The notes beneath the pieces were generated by a model. The model saw only the letters and a list, made by a program, of their open reading frames with translations, was not told the DNA's origin and made no database searches. 37,535 nt of DNA. Source: Prevotella sp. (GTDB lineage Bacteria; Bacteroidota; Bacteroidia; Bacteroidales; Bacteroidaceae). The position numbers and the translations under genes are program-made. The DNA lies in contig JAFZSR010000059.1 in assembly GCA_017619275.1 (NCBI GenBank), forward strand, positions 1 to 37,535, in the 5' to 3' direction. Positions 1-8,835 of this stretch are shown piece after piece; positions within the stretch are counted from its first letter, which is position 1; each line of letters opens with the position of its first letter.

Positions 1-7
1 GGAATCT

Positions 8-120
8 GAGAGGTGAGAGGTGAGAAGTGAGAGGTGAGAAGTGAGAGGTGAGAAGTGGGCTGTGCCATGTTACTGTGCGCAGCCCACTTCTCACTTCTCA
101 CTTTTTACTTCTCACTTAGC
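8..120. repeat. Heptamer array forming an inverted repeat
   Basis: Seven 7-bp units of the form gagaRgt run from 8 to 56. Reverse-oriented units (acttctc and variants) run from 86 to 120. The inner arms 43-62 and 80-99 pair at 19 of 20 positions around a 17-nt loop, so a transcript could form a long hairpin. The array overlaps the last codons and stop of the leftward lipoprotein gene ending at 112, and it may act as that gene's 3' end structure. Confidence 0.85.
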
Positions 121-696
121 AAACGCTCCTTTGGCGATGCTCTTCCCTGGCTGGGGCTCAACATCGGCGCTTTCAGCCTCGGCGGCGCGAGTGCGCGAGT
201 AATAATAGTCGTCGTAATAGTAGTTGCGGTAGGTGTCCCAATTCTCGAAGCGCACGTTCTTCAGCTTGAAGCGGATGTTGCGGTTGGTACCGTCGTCCAT
301 GTAGCCAGAGAAGTGGGTGCTCGAAAGCGAGTAGTCGTTCACGAAGACGGGATACCAGGTGCTGTCGTCGTAGATGAGCGTGATGACACCGTCGACCACC
401 GACCACGAGAACTCGCAATAGGCATAGTCGTTGAACGGCGACCGTGTGTCGTAATCCACTTCATAGCCGCGACCACTGGTAGCTCCGTATCCTCTTGAGC
501 AGAAGCGGATGACGGTCTCGTAGCTATTGCCAATGAGTCCCCAACGGTCGTGGTAGTATGCGCCCAAGTACCCCTGCCAGTCGCCTGCGGTCAGCACTTC
601 TGCCTCATACTGGTCTTCAGTCTCGCAGCTTGTGAAAGCCATAGTTGCCGTGGTTGCCATCAGCACCATCAGCAGGTAGGTGTAAATCTTCTTCAT
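112..696 (-). CDS. Putative surface lipoprotein, tandem paralog 1
   Basis: This encodes 194 aa with a lipoprotein signal peptide ending in a lipobox (FTSC, Cys24) followed by acidic residues (ETED). An acidic stretch after the cysteine is a known surface-export signal in Bacteroidetes, so outer-surface exposure is inferred. The mature part is rich in Tyr, Trp and Asp, with a GDWQGY motif, a SGRGYE motif and a YDDSTW segment suggestive of a beta-rich domain. It is clearly paralogous to the next leftward gene (814-1470). The last Ala-Lys-stop is encoded by the heptamer array. No catalytic motif is visible and the function is unknown. Confidence 0.8.
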   Translation of the reverse strand: MKKIYTYLLMVLMATTATMAFTSCETEDQYEAEVLTAGDWQGYLGAYYHDRWGLIGNSYETVIRFCSRGYGATSGRGYEVDYDTRSPFNDYAYCEFSWSVVDGVITLIYDDSTWYPVFVNDYSLSSTHFSGYMDDGTNRNIRFKLKNVRFENWDTYRNYYYDDYYYSRTRAAEAESADVEPQPGKSIAKGAFAK

Positions 697-726
697 AATC
701 GTAACGTTTTAAAGGTTTTGTTGTTG

Positions 727-734
727 CAAAGATA
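727..734 (-). promoter_or_regulatory. Bacteroidetes -7 box for lipoprotein gene 1
   Basis: TATCTTTG on the minus strand matches TAnnTTTG. It lies 30 nt before the ATG at 696. No clear TTTG -33 element is present. Confidence 0.6.
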
Positions 735-813
735 GTGCATCGTAGCCACATAAAAAAAAGTTTTCCCCTAAATGGCATTAGGGGAAAACCTATTTGTGAT
801 AGGGAAACACTCC

Positions 814-1470
814 TCACTTCATCATGGCCTTGGCAAACTCGCCGCTGGCTACGCTGATAGCCTCAGGCTCGCCGCTCTGCTCGCGGACGATGTCGGTGCG
901 GTCGAGGAAGGGCACTGCATCTTCACCATCTTTGTCGCGTGAGCGGAGCCAGTTTTGGTTGGTGAAGTCACCGTAGCCACCGTAGCGGCCATTGCCGGTG
1001 CGATAGTAATCCCAGTCGTCGTAGGCGATGTTCTCGAACTCAAATTGGATGCGACGGTTGGTGGGCGTGTAGATCTTACCACGGAACCAAGTACTGCCCA
1101 GCGAGTAGTCGATGATGTAGATGGGTGTCCACACATCGTCGTCATAAAGCAGGGTGATGTCACCATCGACAATGAACCACTTGAACGATGAGCAGGCATA
1201 GTCACGATGGGGGGAGTTGACGTTGTAGTTCAGCTCGTAGCCACGTCCGCTGGTGTAGTAGCTGCCCCTCGATTCGAAGCGCATCACCGTGGCATAGGTG
1301 CTGCCACTGATGCCCCAGCGGTCGCTATAGTAGGCACCAATGTAGCCCTGCCAGTCGCCTTCGCGCAGCTTTTGGGCAATGTAGTCGTCTTCTTCCTCGC
1401 AGCTGGTGAGGGTGGTCATGGCGGCCATCATCGTAGCCAGCATCATGATGCTTGATAGAATCTTTTTCAT
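814..1470 (-). CDS. Putative surface lipoprotein, tandem paralog 2
   Basis: This encodes 218 aa from the ATG at 1470. A GTG/ATG-like extension to 1500 is less likely because the signal peptide begins at 1470 (MKKILSS). The lipobox is LTSC (Cys24) followed by EEEDD. It shares GDWQGYIGAYY, DRWGISGS, SGRGYELNY, the VDGDITLLYDDD stretch and a DW-Y segment with the 112-696 product, so the two arose by duplication. It differs by a longer charged C-terminus. The preceding -7 box gives it its own promoter. Function is unknown; a Bacteroidetes cell-surface lipoprotein is the most that can be said. Confidence 0.8.
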   Translation of the reverse strand: MKKILSSIMMLATMMAAMTTLTSCEEEDDYIAQKLREGDWQGYIGAYYSDRWGISGSTYATVMRFESRGSYYTSGRGYELNYNVNSPHRDYACSSFKWFIVDGDITLLYDDDVWTPIYIIDYSLGSTWFRGKIYTPTNRRIQFEFENIAYDDWDYYRTGNGRYGGYGDFTNQNWLRSRDKDGEDAVPFLDRTDIVREQSGEPEAISVASGEFAKAMMK

Positions 1471-1512
1471 GTTTTCAAAGTTTTTATGGTTGTTGTTCAT
1501 TTATTTCCGCTG

Positions 1513-1520
1513 CAAAGTTA
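1513..1520 (-). promoter_or_regulatory. Bacteroidetes -7 box for lipoprotein gene 2
   Basis: TAACTTTG on the minus strand, 43 nt before the ATG at 1470, followed by GCA as is usual for this promoter class. Confidence 0.65.
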
Positions 1521-1553
1521 ATGATTTTTCTTCGTTCTGCCAAAGGGAAACTC

Positions 1554-2834
1554 CTATTTCTGCGTGGGATTTTTCCTACCGAATTGTGGGTCAATCTTGA
1601 TGAAAGTGCAGACCAGGAAGGTGACAGCGCAGCACGCCACGGCCAGCAGGAAGAAATTCGGGTAGCCCACCGTCTCCTGCAACCATCCTGCGGCCATGCC
1701 GGGAAGCATCATGCCAAGTGCCATAAAGCCAGTGGCAATGGCATAGTGGGCCGTCTTGTGGGGACCGTCGGCGAAGTAGATGAGGTAGAGCATGTAGGCG
1801 GTGAAGCCGAAGCCATAGCCAAACTGCTCGATGAAGATACAAACGTTGATGAGCAGCAAGCTAGCGGGCTGGACGTAACTCAGATAGACGTAAACCACGT
1901 CGGGCAAGGTGATGGCCAGTACCATGGGCCACAGCCATTTCTTCAGTCCGCCACGGGCTGCCGCAATGCCGCCGAGGATGCCGCCGATGGTGAGGCCAAT
2001 GATGCCCACGGTGCCGTAGGCAATGCCAACCTCCTTCGTGGTCAGTGCCAGTCCGCCTTGCTCGGTGGGGTCGAGCAGGAAGGGACTCACCATTTTCACT
2101 AATAGCGCCTCGGGCAGACGATAGAGCAACATGAAGAGGATGGCGACCAAGGCACCAGGCTTGATGAAGAACGTGCGGAAGGTTTCGAGGAACTCTCGCA
2201 GAATGTTTTGTGCTGTTACGCCCTCCTTCGGTTGGTCGCTATCGGGGTGGGGAAGGATGAACTGGTGATAGAGCGAGGCGGCAAGCATCAGGCCCGAGAG
2301 GATGGCCATGGTGATCGTCCATGACAGCGGAATGTTGTCGGTGTTGTCCTCCAGGAATCCCGCCAGGATGACCAGCAGACCCTGTCCGGCCACAGTGGCG
2401 ATGCGGTAGAAAGTGCTGCGAATGCCAACATAGAGCGACTGCTCGTGGCTGTCGAGGGCGTGCATATAGTAGCCGTCGGCGGCGATGTCGTGGGTGGCCG
2501 AGGTGAACGCCACCAGCCAGAAGGCTGCCAACGACAACTGGAAGGCTAACGACGTAGGCAACGTCAGGGCGATGGCTGCAAAGCCCACGGCCATCAGCAG
2601 CTGCATCGTCACCGTCCACCAACGCTTCGTCTTCACCAAGTCTACGAAGGGACTCCAGAAGGGCTTGATCACCCAAGGCAGATAGAGCCATCCCGTGTAG
2701 AGGGCGATGTCGGTGTTGGAGATGCCCAGTCGTTTGTACATGATGACCGAGATGGTCATTACGGCCACATAAGGTAGGCCTTCGGCAATGTAGAGCGTGG
2801 GAATCCAAGCCCACGGGCTTCTTTTCTTTTCCAT
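1554..2834 (-). CDS. MFS permease, AmpG-like
   Basis: A 426-aa protein with about 12 hydrophobic segments. The N-terminus reads IPTLYIAEGLPYVAV and then a YTGWLYLPWVIKPFWSP motif, which resembles the AmpG family that imports GlcNAc-anhydro-muropeptides for peptidoglycan recycling. It would sit in the inner membrane. The chosen start at 2834 overlaps the stop of the upstream gene as TAATG, implying translational coupling. A start at 2879 would lie inside that gene. Substrate is inferred from family resemblance only. Some AmpG-like MFS proteins carry other cargo, but nearby cell-wall genes fit the recycling role. Confidence 0.8.
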   Translation of the reverse strand: MEKKRSPWAWIPTLYIAEGLPYVAVMTISVIMYKRLGISNTDIALYTGWLYLPWVIKPFWSPFVDLVKTKRWWTVTMQLLMAVGFAAIALTLPTSLAFQLSLAAFWLVAFTSATHDIAADGYYMHALDSHEQSLYVGIRSTFYRIATVAGQGLLVILAGFLEDNTDNIPLSWTITMAILSGLMLAASLYHQFILPHPDSDQPKEGVTAQNILREFLETFRTFFIKPGALVAILFMLLYRLPEALLVKMVSPFLLDPTEQGGLALTTKEVGIAYGTVGIIGLTIGGILGGIAAARGGLKKWLWPMVLAITLPDVVYVYLSYVQPASLLLINVCIFIEQFGYGFGFTAYMLYLIYFADGPHKTAHYAIATGFMALGMMLPGMAAGWLQETVGYPNFFLLAVACCAVTFLVCTFIKIDPQFGRKNPTQK

Positions 2835-3478
2835 TACTCTCCCAGTTTTTTTAGTTTCGTTTTTGGCAGTTGGCTCCATGTCTCTTTCTTCTTGTAGTTA
2901 TCTTCGAAAGCGTTGTCTTTGATGGTCAGCCGTTTCCATGTCAGAAAGTTATCGCTCACAATCTCTATCTCGCCCGTGTTGCGCATCATGCACTCTGTCT
3001 GTTGGCCGATGAGGTAGAAATCGCCATTTTGAAAGCGGTAGACATAGGTGTCTTTATCGTTGCCCCAGCTGCCCATGCTGTGGAAAATTTCTGTCGTCAA
3101 GGACAGGGTGCCCCGCTTGGTCACTTCTATTGAAACGTCTACGCTCACTCCCTCGCCGTCGGCTTCTATCACGTCGGGATACTCCTTCCACTGCTTAAAG
3201 ATGCCGTCGGGGTTGCCGAAGTAGATGGCTAGGATGGGTTGGTTGAAGTTGTACACATAGCCGTCTTCACGGGTCTTGGTGTTTTCGCTGAAGTCGGGCT
3301 TCACCACCAGCACAAGGTCGTCGATACCGTCTTTGTTTAGGTCGCCTGTTGCTTGGTTCACCTCCCATCCTTTTGGGACGATGTTACTCACTGCGGAGCC
3401 TTGCCGCTTCAGGCTTTGGGCTTGTGTGCAGAGTGCCATAGCGAGGCACAGGGCTGTAAGGGCTGTTGTCTTCTTCAT
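2834..3478 (-). CDS. Secreted protein with FG-GAP/VCBS-like motif
   Basis: This encodes 214 aa from the ATG at 3478, where a signal peptide (MKKTTALTALCLAMALCTQAQ, then cleavage) begins; the reading frame is open further upstream to 3505. Around residues 40-60 is GDLNKDGIDDLVLV, a D-x-N-x-D-G calcium-loop motif as in VCBS/FG-GAP repeats. The rest is beta-rich and contains no recognised active site. It is the first gene of a two-gene unit with the AmpG-like permease (1-nt overlap). A periplasmic or surface location is inferred. Exact function is unknown. Confidence 0.75.
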   Translation of the reverse strand: MKKTTALTALCLAMALCTQAQSLKRQGSAVSNIVPKGWEVNQATGDLNKDGIDDLVLVVKPDFSENTKTREDGYVYNFNQPILAIYFGNPDGIFKQWKEYPDVIEADGEGVSVDVSIEVTKRGTLSLTTEIFHSMGSWGNDKDTYVYRFQNGDFYLIGQQTECMMRNTGEIEIVSDNFLTWKRLTIKDNAFEDNYKKKETWSQLPKTKLKKLGE

Positions 3479-3496
3479 CTTTTTTATTTTGGGGAG

Positions 3497-3516
3497 GTCA
3501 CGCAAAGATGCGTGAC
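3497..3516. repeat. Perfect 8-bp inverted repeat upstream of the secreted gene
   Basis: GTCACGCA at 3497-3504 and TGCGTGAC at 3509-3516 flank a 4-nt spacer. The repeat spans a weak -7 box (CATCTTTG, 3503-3510, minus strand) of the gene starting at 3478. It could be an operator or the end hairpin of the upstream fusion gene. It has no U-run on either strand. Confidence 0.5.
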
Positions 3517-3536
3517 ACCCCCGACTGGGGAATAAT

Positions 3537-6500
3537 TTAATATGCTTGTTTTATTTCTGCTCCTTTATAATAATGCAAGAGGATGTCGCGGTAGCTCTTG
3601 CCTTCGTGTCCCATCACGGCGGCACCGATTTGGCAGAGGCCCACGCCGTGGCCCCACCCGTGGCCATGGAGCACGAAAGTGCCGTCGGGGGTCTTCTCCA
3701 CCTCGAAGGCGGAGCTGAGCAGGTGGCTCTCGCTCAACGCACGGCGTATCTCCAACTCCTTTCCGATGGTGAACGTGCGCTTGGTGCCCACGATCTTGAG
3801 GCGCCAGATGCGACCGCTTTTGCCTCGGTCGAGAGGGACGAGGTCTACGATGTCGCCAATGTCCATCTTCAGCTTGCGGTTCACCAGGTCGGTCAGCTCC
3901 TGCTGAGTGTATTTCATCGTCCAGTCGTGGAAGTCGGTGGTTTCTTGGTCGTAGTCTTTCAGCACCTGGCTCAGCACGTCCTTGTCCTTGGTGTTGCACC
4001 ACGGGCATTCAACGCTCTGCAGGTAGGGCTTGGGCGTGTCTTCCCAGCAGTATTGATATTCTTCGGAGCGCCCACCGCAGCACTTCGAGAAGCGGGTGTC
4101 GCACAACTCGTCGCCGTACATCAATACCTCGCCGCGAGTGGCGCGCACGGCCTCGGCACACTTGTCGCTGACGACGATTCCCTGATAGCGCTGGCAGTGA
4201 TCGTCGGCACAAACGTCGAAGAGCGTGTGCTCGCCTCCGTCGTACCAGCGCAACAGTTCGTCGTCTTTCTTGATGAATGAGAAAAAGCCGCCGCCTTCTT
4301 TTCGCTTTCCACGCTCCTCTTTGCGCTTCTTCATTTGGCAGAGCAACCAGGAACGGCTGATGACGGCGTGGGCCTTGAGCAGCTCCAATGACGACGTGGG
4401 ACTCATCTCGCTGCTGATAACGCTCTCGAGATAGTCCTCCACGCCCAGCTCGTTGATGGCCAACACCTTGTCGGCTTCAACGAGTAGGCGCAGGGTTCCC
4501 TTGAAGGTTTGTTGCTGATGGCGCTCCCAATGAAAACCGTTGCCGATGATAACGTCGGCCAGGGTGAAGCTGCGGTCGCGCTTCGTGGGGATAGGTGTGA
4601 ATTTCAGTTCGCGATACTGCTGCCCATGCCAGAGCAGTCCTCCTTCGGCCATCTCTACCGTTTGCGCTCCTTCCACGTTTTCTCCTTTGGCCTGGTAAGT
4701 ACCGTTCAGGCAGAAATCGATGCGCTGGCCGCTGACTATGCCTACTGAAACGGGCTCACCCTTTGGAGAGGGATTGGGAGTGAGGCTGTTGGCGGTGAGG
4801 CTGTTGGGGGGAAGGCTTACTTCCTTGAGGATGGCCACCGCCCGCTCGGCATCAATTTTGTTGAAATCTTCTTGGCGGGGCGTGATGATGAGTCCTGCCA
4901 TGTCGAGGGCGCCGGGGCTGACGAATAGCTGCTCGTCGCCTTCCTTGTAGTAGCAGTCGGGGCGGTGCTTGGCACGGGGGAACACCACAATGATGAAGCT
5001 TTCAGCCTCGCGCCAGCCCACGATATTCATCATCGGTTCCTCCTCGCCGTCGACGATGGGCATGGTGCTGTAAAGCTTTTCAAACAATTGCTCAGCAGCA
5101 TCTGTGTTCTTGGTGCGGATGACGAGCGCCGTACAGGGATAGTCGTCAATGCTGGCCAGCAGCGCGTCATCGTCCGACTGCACAATGGCGGTAAGGTTTC
5201 GCTGCAGCTGAGGCCAGCACTTCTGCAGGGGCAGCAATCCCGAGGTGCCCGCTTGCAGGTGGGCGTGGTCGGGTGCCGAGGCTCCGCAACGTGGTCCGTT
5301 GTAGAAAACCGTGAGCTGAGGATAGCGATCCAGTACCGACAGCATGAGGCCAAAGAGGGGGCGTATGCGTTGAGGCTGATGGCTGATGGTGGGGAGCGTG
5401 AAGTGAATGGGCAGGATGGGGTAGGGGTTGACGAGAAGTGATAACTGGGAGGCGAAAAGTGATAAGTTCATCTGCTCCTTCGGTCTGTTCTCGTCGCAGA
5501 GGAAGCAGGGGCGCACTTCGAGTGCCTGACGGCTGATGTTGGCGCCAGTGGAGCGCATGCGAGCGGGGTTGTACTGCGCAGCCAACGTCAGCTGTCCCAC
5601 ATGCAATTCTTTCGTTTCCACATTAGTCAAATCGCGATAGCGCTGCAGGGCTTCGGGCCAAGTGCACAGCTGCCGCTCGAAGAAACGTTGCAGCGATGTG
5701 TTCTCCTCGCGTTGCTCGCCCCTCTCGTCTTTGTTCATGCGCTGGCGAGCCAGTATCTCCAAAGTGCGTAGACGGTCTTTGTATAGATTGTTGGCGTTGA
5801 CGCGCTCCACGCTCAGTGCGGCGTCGCTGTTGCCCTCCCAGCGGCGGCAAAGATAAAGCTCGTCGTAAATGCGCCCTATGCGGTAGCGGCGGCTGAAAGC
5901 CAGCCCCATGGCATAGTCTTCGCCATAGCTGGTGTTGGGTAGCTGCAACTGGCGCAACAGGGGGGTGAAGAAAGCGCGTGGCGCTCCCAGTCCGTTGATG
6001 CGTAGCGCATTGTTGGGGCCGTTTTCGTCGGTCCATTCGTTGTGGGCGATGAGCCCTGGCGGCAGCGTCTCCAATTGGAAATTGCAGATGCGATAGCTGC
6101 CTACTATCATGGCGGCATTCTGCTCGTGGAAGGCATCGACGATACGCTGCAGTGTTTGGGGGGAGGAATAGAGGTCGTCGCTGTCCAATTGCACGGCGAA
6201 GCGGCCGCAGCGGGCGTCGTTGATGGCCATGTTCCAGCAACCGCCGATGCCCAGGTCGGTGCGCTCAGGGCTGATGACAACGAGGGCGCTTTGGTCTGGC
6301 AACATACTGGAGAGAATGTCGCTGGTGCCGTCGGTACTGTGGTTGTCAACGACGATGACATTGAAGGGGAAGCTTGTCTCTTGCGAGAGGGCGCTTTCCA
6401 CGGCATCCTTGATGGTGCGTACACGGTTGTAGACGGGGATGATGACCGAGGCCTCCACGGGGAAGGGCTGTTCATCAAAGTCCACGTCGGCGTAGGCCGT

Positions 6501-7160
6501 GGTGTCGATGAGGGCGCCGATGGCCTTCAGATGCTGTGTGGCCACCTGCTCCATCTCGATCTGCACGGCGCGGTTGGCGGGGTTCACGTAGTCGAACTGC
6601 TTCTCGCCCGACTTCCGATTGTCTTGCTCTTCCACGGTGTAGAGCATCTCGTTCAGGTGCAGCAGTTCTCCGTGACGGCTCAGGTAGAGGCGCAGGTCGT
6701 AGAGTCCTGCATACTGATAGGAGGTGTCGGCGTGCTCCTTGGCCCAAGCCTTTAGCAGACTGGTGCGGATGAGCAACAGCGGCCCGAAGTCAAAATCGTC
6801 GCGGATAGCCCCCAGCTGGTAGTCAATGGCAGGATGCTTTTCCTCTTTCCATTTCCCGTCATCCTCTTTTCTTTCGAGCCTGTCGGCATAGACGAGTGCT
6901 GCTCCGCTGTCGTCGGCCACGCGTGCCATGCGCTCCAGGGCTCCCGCTCCCAGTAGCAGACGGGTGCTCTTCGTCACTACCACGGTGTATTCGCCTTTGG
7001 CTTGTGCGGCGATGGTGCGCAGGGTATCGCTCGAGGGCAGGGGTTCTATCCTCATGGCGCAGAAATGTCTCACCACGGGCAGCGGCAGTAGCTGCTCTCT
7101 CATATAGGTTACCGTCAGTTCATCGGCAGAAGGCAGGAAAAAATCTATCTTTTGGTTCAT
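3537..7160 (-). CDS. GT2 glycosyltransferase / DUF4922 / SpoIID fusion protein
   Basis: About 1207 aa from the ATG at 7160. The open frame extends to 7190, but a TACTTTTG -7 box lies in that extension. Residues 1-230 look like a degenerate GT-A half. Residues about 240-480 are a family 2 glycosyltransferase with SVIIPVYNR, a [11 protein letters not shown] segment and DSDDLY (DxD-type, near 327). Residues about 530-770 are DUF4922-like, with a CFLC pair and [16 protein letters not shown] near 633, matching the HxHxQ motif of Ap4A-phosphorylase/GalT-type nucleotidyltransferases. Residues about 870-1205 are SpoIID/LytB-like, with the SSEMSP glutamate near 918, a CCGGRSEE motif and [11 protein letters not shown] near 1170. 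SpoIID cleaves denuded peptidoglycan glycan strands. No signal peptide is seen. The combined function is unknown. Confidence 0.85.
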   Translation of the reverse strand: MNQKIDFFLPSADELTVTYMREQLLPLPVVRHFCAMRIEPLPSSDTLRTIAAQAKGEYTVVVTKSTRLLLGAGALERMARVADDSGAALVYADRLERKEDDGKWKEEKHPAIDYQLGAIRDDFDFGPLLLIRTSLLKAWAKEHADTSYQYAGLYDLRLYLSRHGELLHLNEMLYTVEEQDNRKSGEKQFDYVNPANRAVQIEMEQVATQHLKAIGALIDTTAYADVDFDEQPFPVEASVIIPVYNRVRTIKDAVESALSQETSFPFNVIVVDNHSTDGTSDILSSMLPDQSALVVISPERTDLGIGGCWNMAINDARCGRFAVQLDSDDLYSSPQTLQRIVDAFHEQNAAMIVGSYRICNFQLETLPPGLIAHNEWTDENGPNNALRINGLGAPRAFFTPLLRQLQLPNTSYGEDYAMGLAFSRRYRIGRIYDELYLCRRWEGNSDAALSVERVNANNLYKDRLRTLEILARQRMNKDERGEQREENTSLQRFFERQLCTWPEALQRYRDLTNVETKELHVGQLTLAAQYNPARMRSTGANISRQALEVRPCFLCDENRPKEQMNLSLFASQLSLLVNPYPILPIHFTLPTISHQPQRIRPLFGLMLSVLDRYPQLTVFYNGPRCGASAPDHAHLQAGTSGLLPLQKCWPQLQRNLTAIVQSDDDALLASIDDYPCTALVIRTKNTDAAEQLFEKLYSTMPIVDGEEEPMMNIVGWREAESFIIVVFPRAKHRPDCYYKEGDEQLFVSPGALDMAGLIITPRQEDFNKIDAERAVAILKEVSLPPNSLTANSLTPNPSPKGEPVSVGIVSGQRIDFCLNGTYQAKGENVEGAQTVEMAEGGLLWHGQQYRELKFTPIPTKRDRSFTLADVIIGNGFHWERHQQQTFKGTLRLLVEADKVLAINELGVEDYLESVISSEMSPTSSLELLKAHAVISRSWLLCQMKKRKEERGKRKEGGGFFSFIKKDDELLRWYDGGEHTLFDVCADDHCQRYQGIVVSDKCAEAVRATRGEVLMYGDELCDTRFSKCCGGRSEEYQYCWEDTPKPYLQSVECPWCNTKDKDVLSQVLKDYDQETTDFHDWTMKYTQQELTDLVNRKLKMDIGDIVDLVPLDRGKSGRIWRLKIVGTKRTFTIGKELEIRRALSESHLLSSAFEVEKTPDGTFVLHGHGWGHGVGLCQIGAAVMGHEGKSYRDILLHYYKGAEIKQAY
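4745..4815. repeat. Palindromic G/C-rich repeat inserted in frame in the fusion gene
   Basis: On the minus strand this encodes [17 protein letters not shown] between the DUF4922 and SpoIID parts. The TPNPSPKGE translation is a hallmark of a dispersed Bacteroidales intergenic repeat (compare THPQPLPKGRG near 19510-19550). A 15-bp unit (gtgaggctgttggNg) is repeated in tandem at its right side. Confidence 0.7.
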
Positions 7161-7177
7161 TTCTTCAGAATTTCTTG

Positions 7178-7185
7178 CAAAAGTA
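7178..7185 (-). promoter_or_regulatory. -7 box for the fusion gene
   Basis: TACTTTTG followed by CA on the minus strand, 18 nt before the ATG at 7160. Its position argues for the 7160 start rather than the upstream in-frame ATG at 7190. Confidence 0.6.
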
Positions 7186-7228
7186 ATCATTTTTGGCGAA
7201 AAATGCTCATCTTTTCGTCCGTTTTTTG

Positions 7229-7236
7229 TATTTTTG
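7229..7236 (+). promoter_or_regulatory. -7 box for the SpoU methyltransferase
   Basis: TATTTTTG followed by GCA-like sequence matches TAnnTTTG. It sits 17-26 nt before the candidate ATGs at 7253 and 7262. It is divergent from the fusion-gene promoter. Confidence 0.5.
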
Positions 7237-7261
7237 CAGGAAAAAGAGAAGAATGGAAATC

Positions 7262-8023
7262 ATGAGCTATCAGAATCCCCGTATCAAGCACCTGTTGCAG
7301 TTGCAACAGAAGTCACAGCTGCGGCGCAGCGAAGGCCTGTTTGTCGTGGAGGGGCGCCGCGAGTTGGAACATTGTCTTGCAGCGGGCTATGAGGTGGAGA
7401 GCCTCTTTGTGCGGAAGGATGAAATGCTCCCCAATCTATCCCTCGGCTTGTCACCCTTTATCCTTCCTCCATCGCTTTATGAGAAGGTTGCCTATCGGGG
7501 CAGTACCGAGGGCGTCATCGCCATTGTCAAGGAGCGGAGATACATGCTCAATGACTTGGCGCTCACCCCCTCTTCTCTATTCGTTGTTCTTGAAAGCGTG
7601 GAGAAACCTGGCAATCTTGGTGCGGTGCTGCGCTCGGCCGACGCGGCTGGTGCCACGGGCGTCATCGTATGCGACCCGCTCACCGATCTCTACAATCCCA
7701 ACCTCATCCGCGCCAGCATCGGCGCCATCTTCACTGTGCCCACCGTGGCCTGCACCAGCGGGGAATGCATCGCCTTCCTGAAGGAGCATGGCATTAGCAT
7801 CCTCACTGCCCAATTGCAAGACTCGCAACTGTATTACGAAACCGACATGCGCGGTCCCACTGCCATTGTGATGGGCACCGAAAGCACTGGCCTCACGCAG
7901 CAGTGGCGCGAGGCCGCCACGGCCCACATTCGCATACCCATGCAGGGCAGGCTTGACTCGCTTAATGTCTCGGTGTCGGCCGCCATCCTCCTCTTTGAGG
8001 CCGTGCGTCAGCGGCGAAGATAG
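7262..8023 (+). CDS. TrmH/SpoU-family RNA 2'-O-methyltransferase
   Basis: A 253-aa protein. The N-terminal part (NPRIKHLLQLQQKSQLRRSE, VVEGRRELE) is the substrate-binding domain of RlmB/TrmH-like enzymes. The C-terminal SPOUT domain shows EKPGNLGAVLRSADA (motif 1), VMGTESTGLTQQ (motif 2) and LNVSVSAAILLFE (motif 3, knot). It uses SAM to methylate a ribose 2'-OH in rRNA or tRNA; the target site cannot be told from sequence. The start may instead be the ATG at 7253. Its 3' end overlaps the convergent gene by 16 bp. There is a promoter just upstream, divergent from the fusion gene. Confidence 0.9.
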   Translation: MSYQNPRIKHLLQLQQKSQLRRSEGLFVVEGRRELEHCLAAGYEVESLFVRKDEMLPNLSLGLSPFILPPSLYEKVAYRGSTEGVIAIVKERRYMLNDLALTPSSLFVVLESVEKPGNLGAVLRSADAAGATGVIVCDPLTDLYNPNLIRASIGAIFTVPTVACTSGECIAFLKEHGISILTAQLQDSQLYYETDMRGPTAIVMGTESTGLTQQWREAATAHIRIPMQGRLDSLNVSVSAAILLFEAVRQRRR

Positions 8024-8823
8024 TTTTCAATCTGCTGCAAGTTGCCGTCCTTGATAATGACCGTCTTTTCGCTGTCGAGTAGATAAAGCGCTGGCAGGGC
8101 GGGCAGGTAATAGAATTTACGTGCGGCGGTATTCTCTTCCACATTAATATATATAGCGCACGTGCGCGAGGCGAAGTCGCGCTCCATCATCTGGCGTATT
8201 TGCGGCATCATCTCTTGGCAGTGCTCGCAGTTGGGGTCGTAGAACACCAATAGCGTCGTCGGGCTTTCCACATAGTAGAGTCTCGGCTCTGGCTCGTCCT
8301 CCGATGTGTACACCACGCAGCCGCTCGCCGCCTTGCCCAAGGGGAGGTCGGCAGCTGTGGTGCCTGGCTGGTTTTTCGTCACCTCGCGCAATAGGAACGT
8401 GCGTTGCGGCGTCGTTGGCAGCACGCGCAGCAGGTGTGCATAGGTCACATCGTTGCGCATGGGCGAGTCGGGATTGCCCAGATAGTGGTCTATCAGTTCG
8501 TCGAACTGCTTCTGCCGGTGAGCTTTACGGGCAATGCTGTCGGCGAAGATGCGCACGCTGCCGGCCTGCACCGCCGAGTCGGCGTATTGCAGCAGGTTGA
8601 TGTAGTCCACGAATCCCTGCTCGGCCGTGGCACGGTTCGTTGCCGTGGAGTCTTCGAAGTTGAAGACGCTCCAGTAGTGTTCCAGCAGAAATTCCAGACG
8701 AGCCTGCGGCTCGGTCATCACTTCGGGAATGGCGGGGAAGGGGAACCTGACCTCCTCCTGTTGGGCGCTTGCCATGGTGCTGGCCAGTAGGCCCACGGTA
8801 AGTATGATGTGTCGTAGTTTCAT
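8008..8823 (-). CDS. Secreted thioredoxin-like protein (DUF5106-type)
   Basis: 271 aa with a signal peptide (to about residue 20, ASAQ). The N-terminal half is helical with FPFPAIPEVMTEPQARLEFL, resembling DUF5106 proteins of Bacteroidales. The C-terminal half is a thioredoxin fold with LLVFYDPNCEHCQEM, i.e. a CxxC active site (CEHC), and a cis-Pro-like LPALPALYLLD segment. It probably acts in the periplasm as a disulfide or thiol redox protein. Its 3' end overlaps the methyltransferase gene on the other strand. A specific client cannot be assigned. Confidence 0.8.
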   Translation of the reverse strand: MKLRHIILTVGLLASTMASAQQEEVRFPFPAIPEVMTEPQARLEFLLEHYWSVFNFEDSTATNRATAEQGFVDYINLLQYADSAVQAGSVRIFADSIARKAHRQKQFDELIDHYLGNPDSPMRNDVTYAHLLRVLPTTPQRTFLLREVTKNQPGTTAADLPLGKAASGCVVYTSEDEPEPRLYYVESPTTLLVFYDPNCEHCQEMMPQIRQMMERDFASRTCAIYINVEENTAARKFYYLPALPALYLLDSEKTVIIKDGNLQQIENYLRR

Positions 8824-8835
8824 TGTTATCGTGTT

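Noticed and set aside
8-120. Possible CRISPR-like short repeats
   Set aside because: Units are 7 bp, head to tail without spacers.
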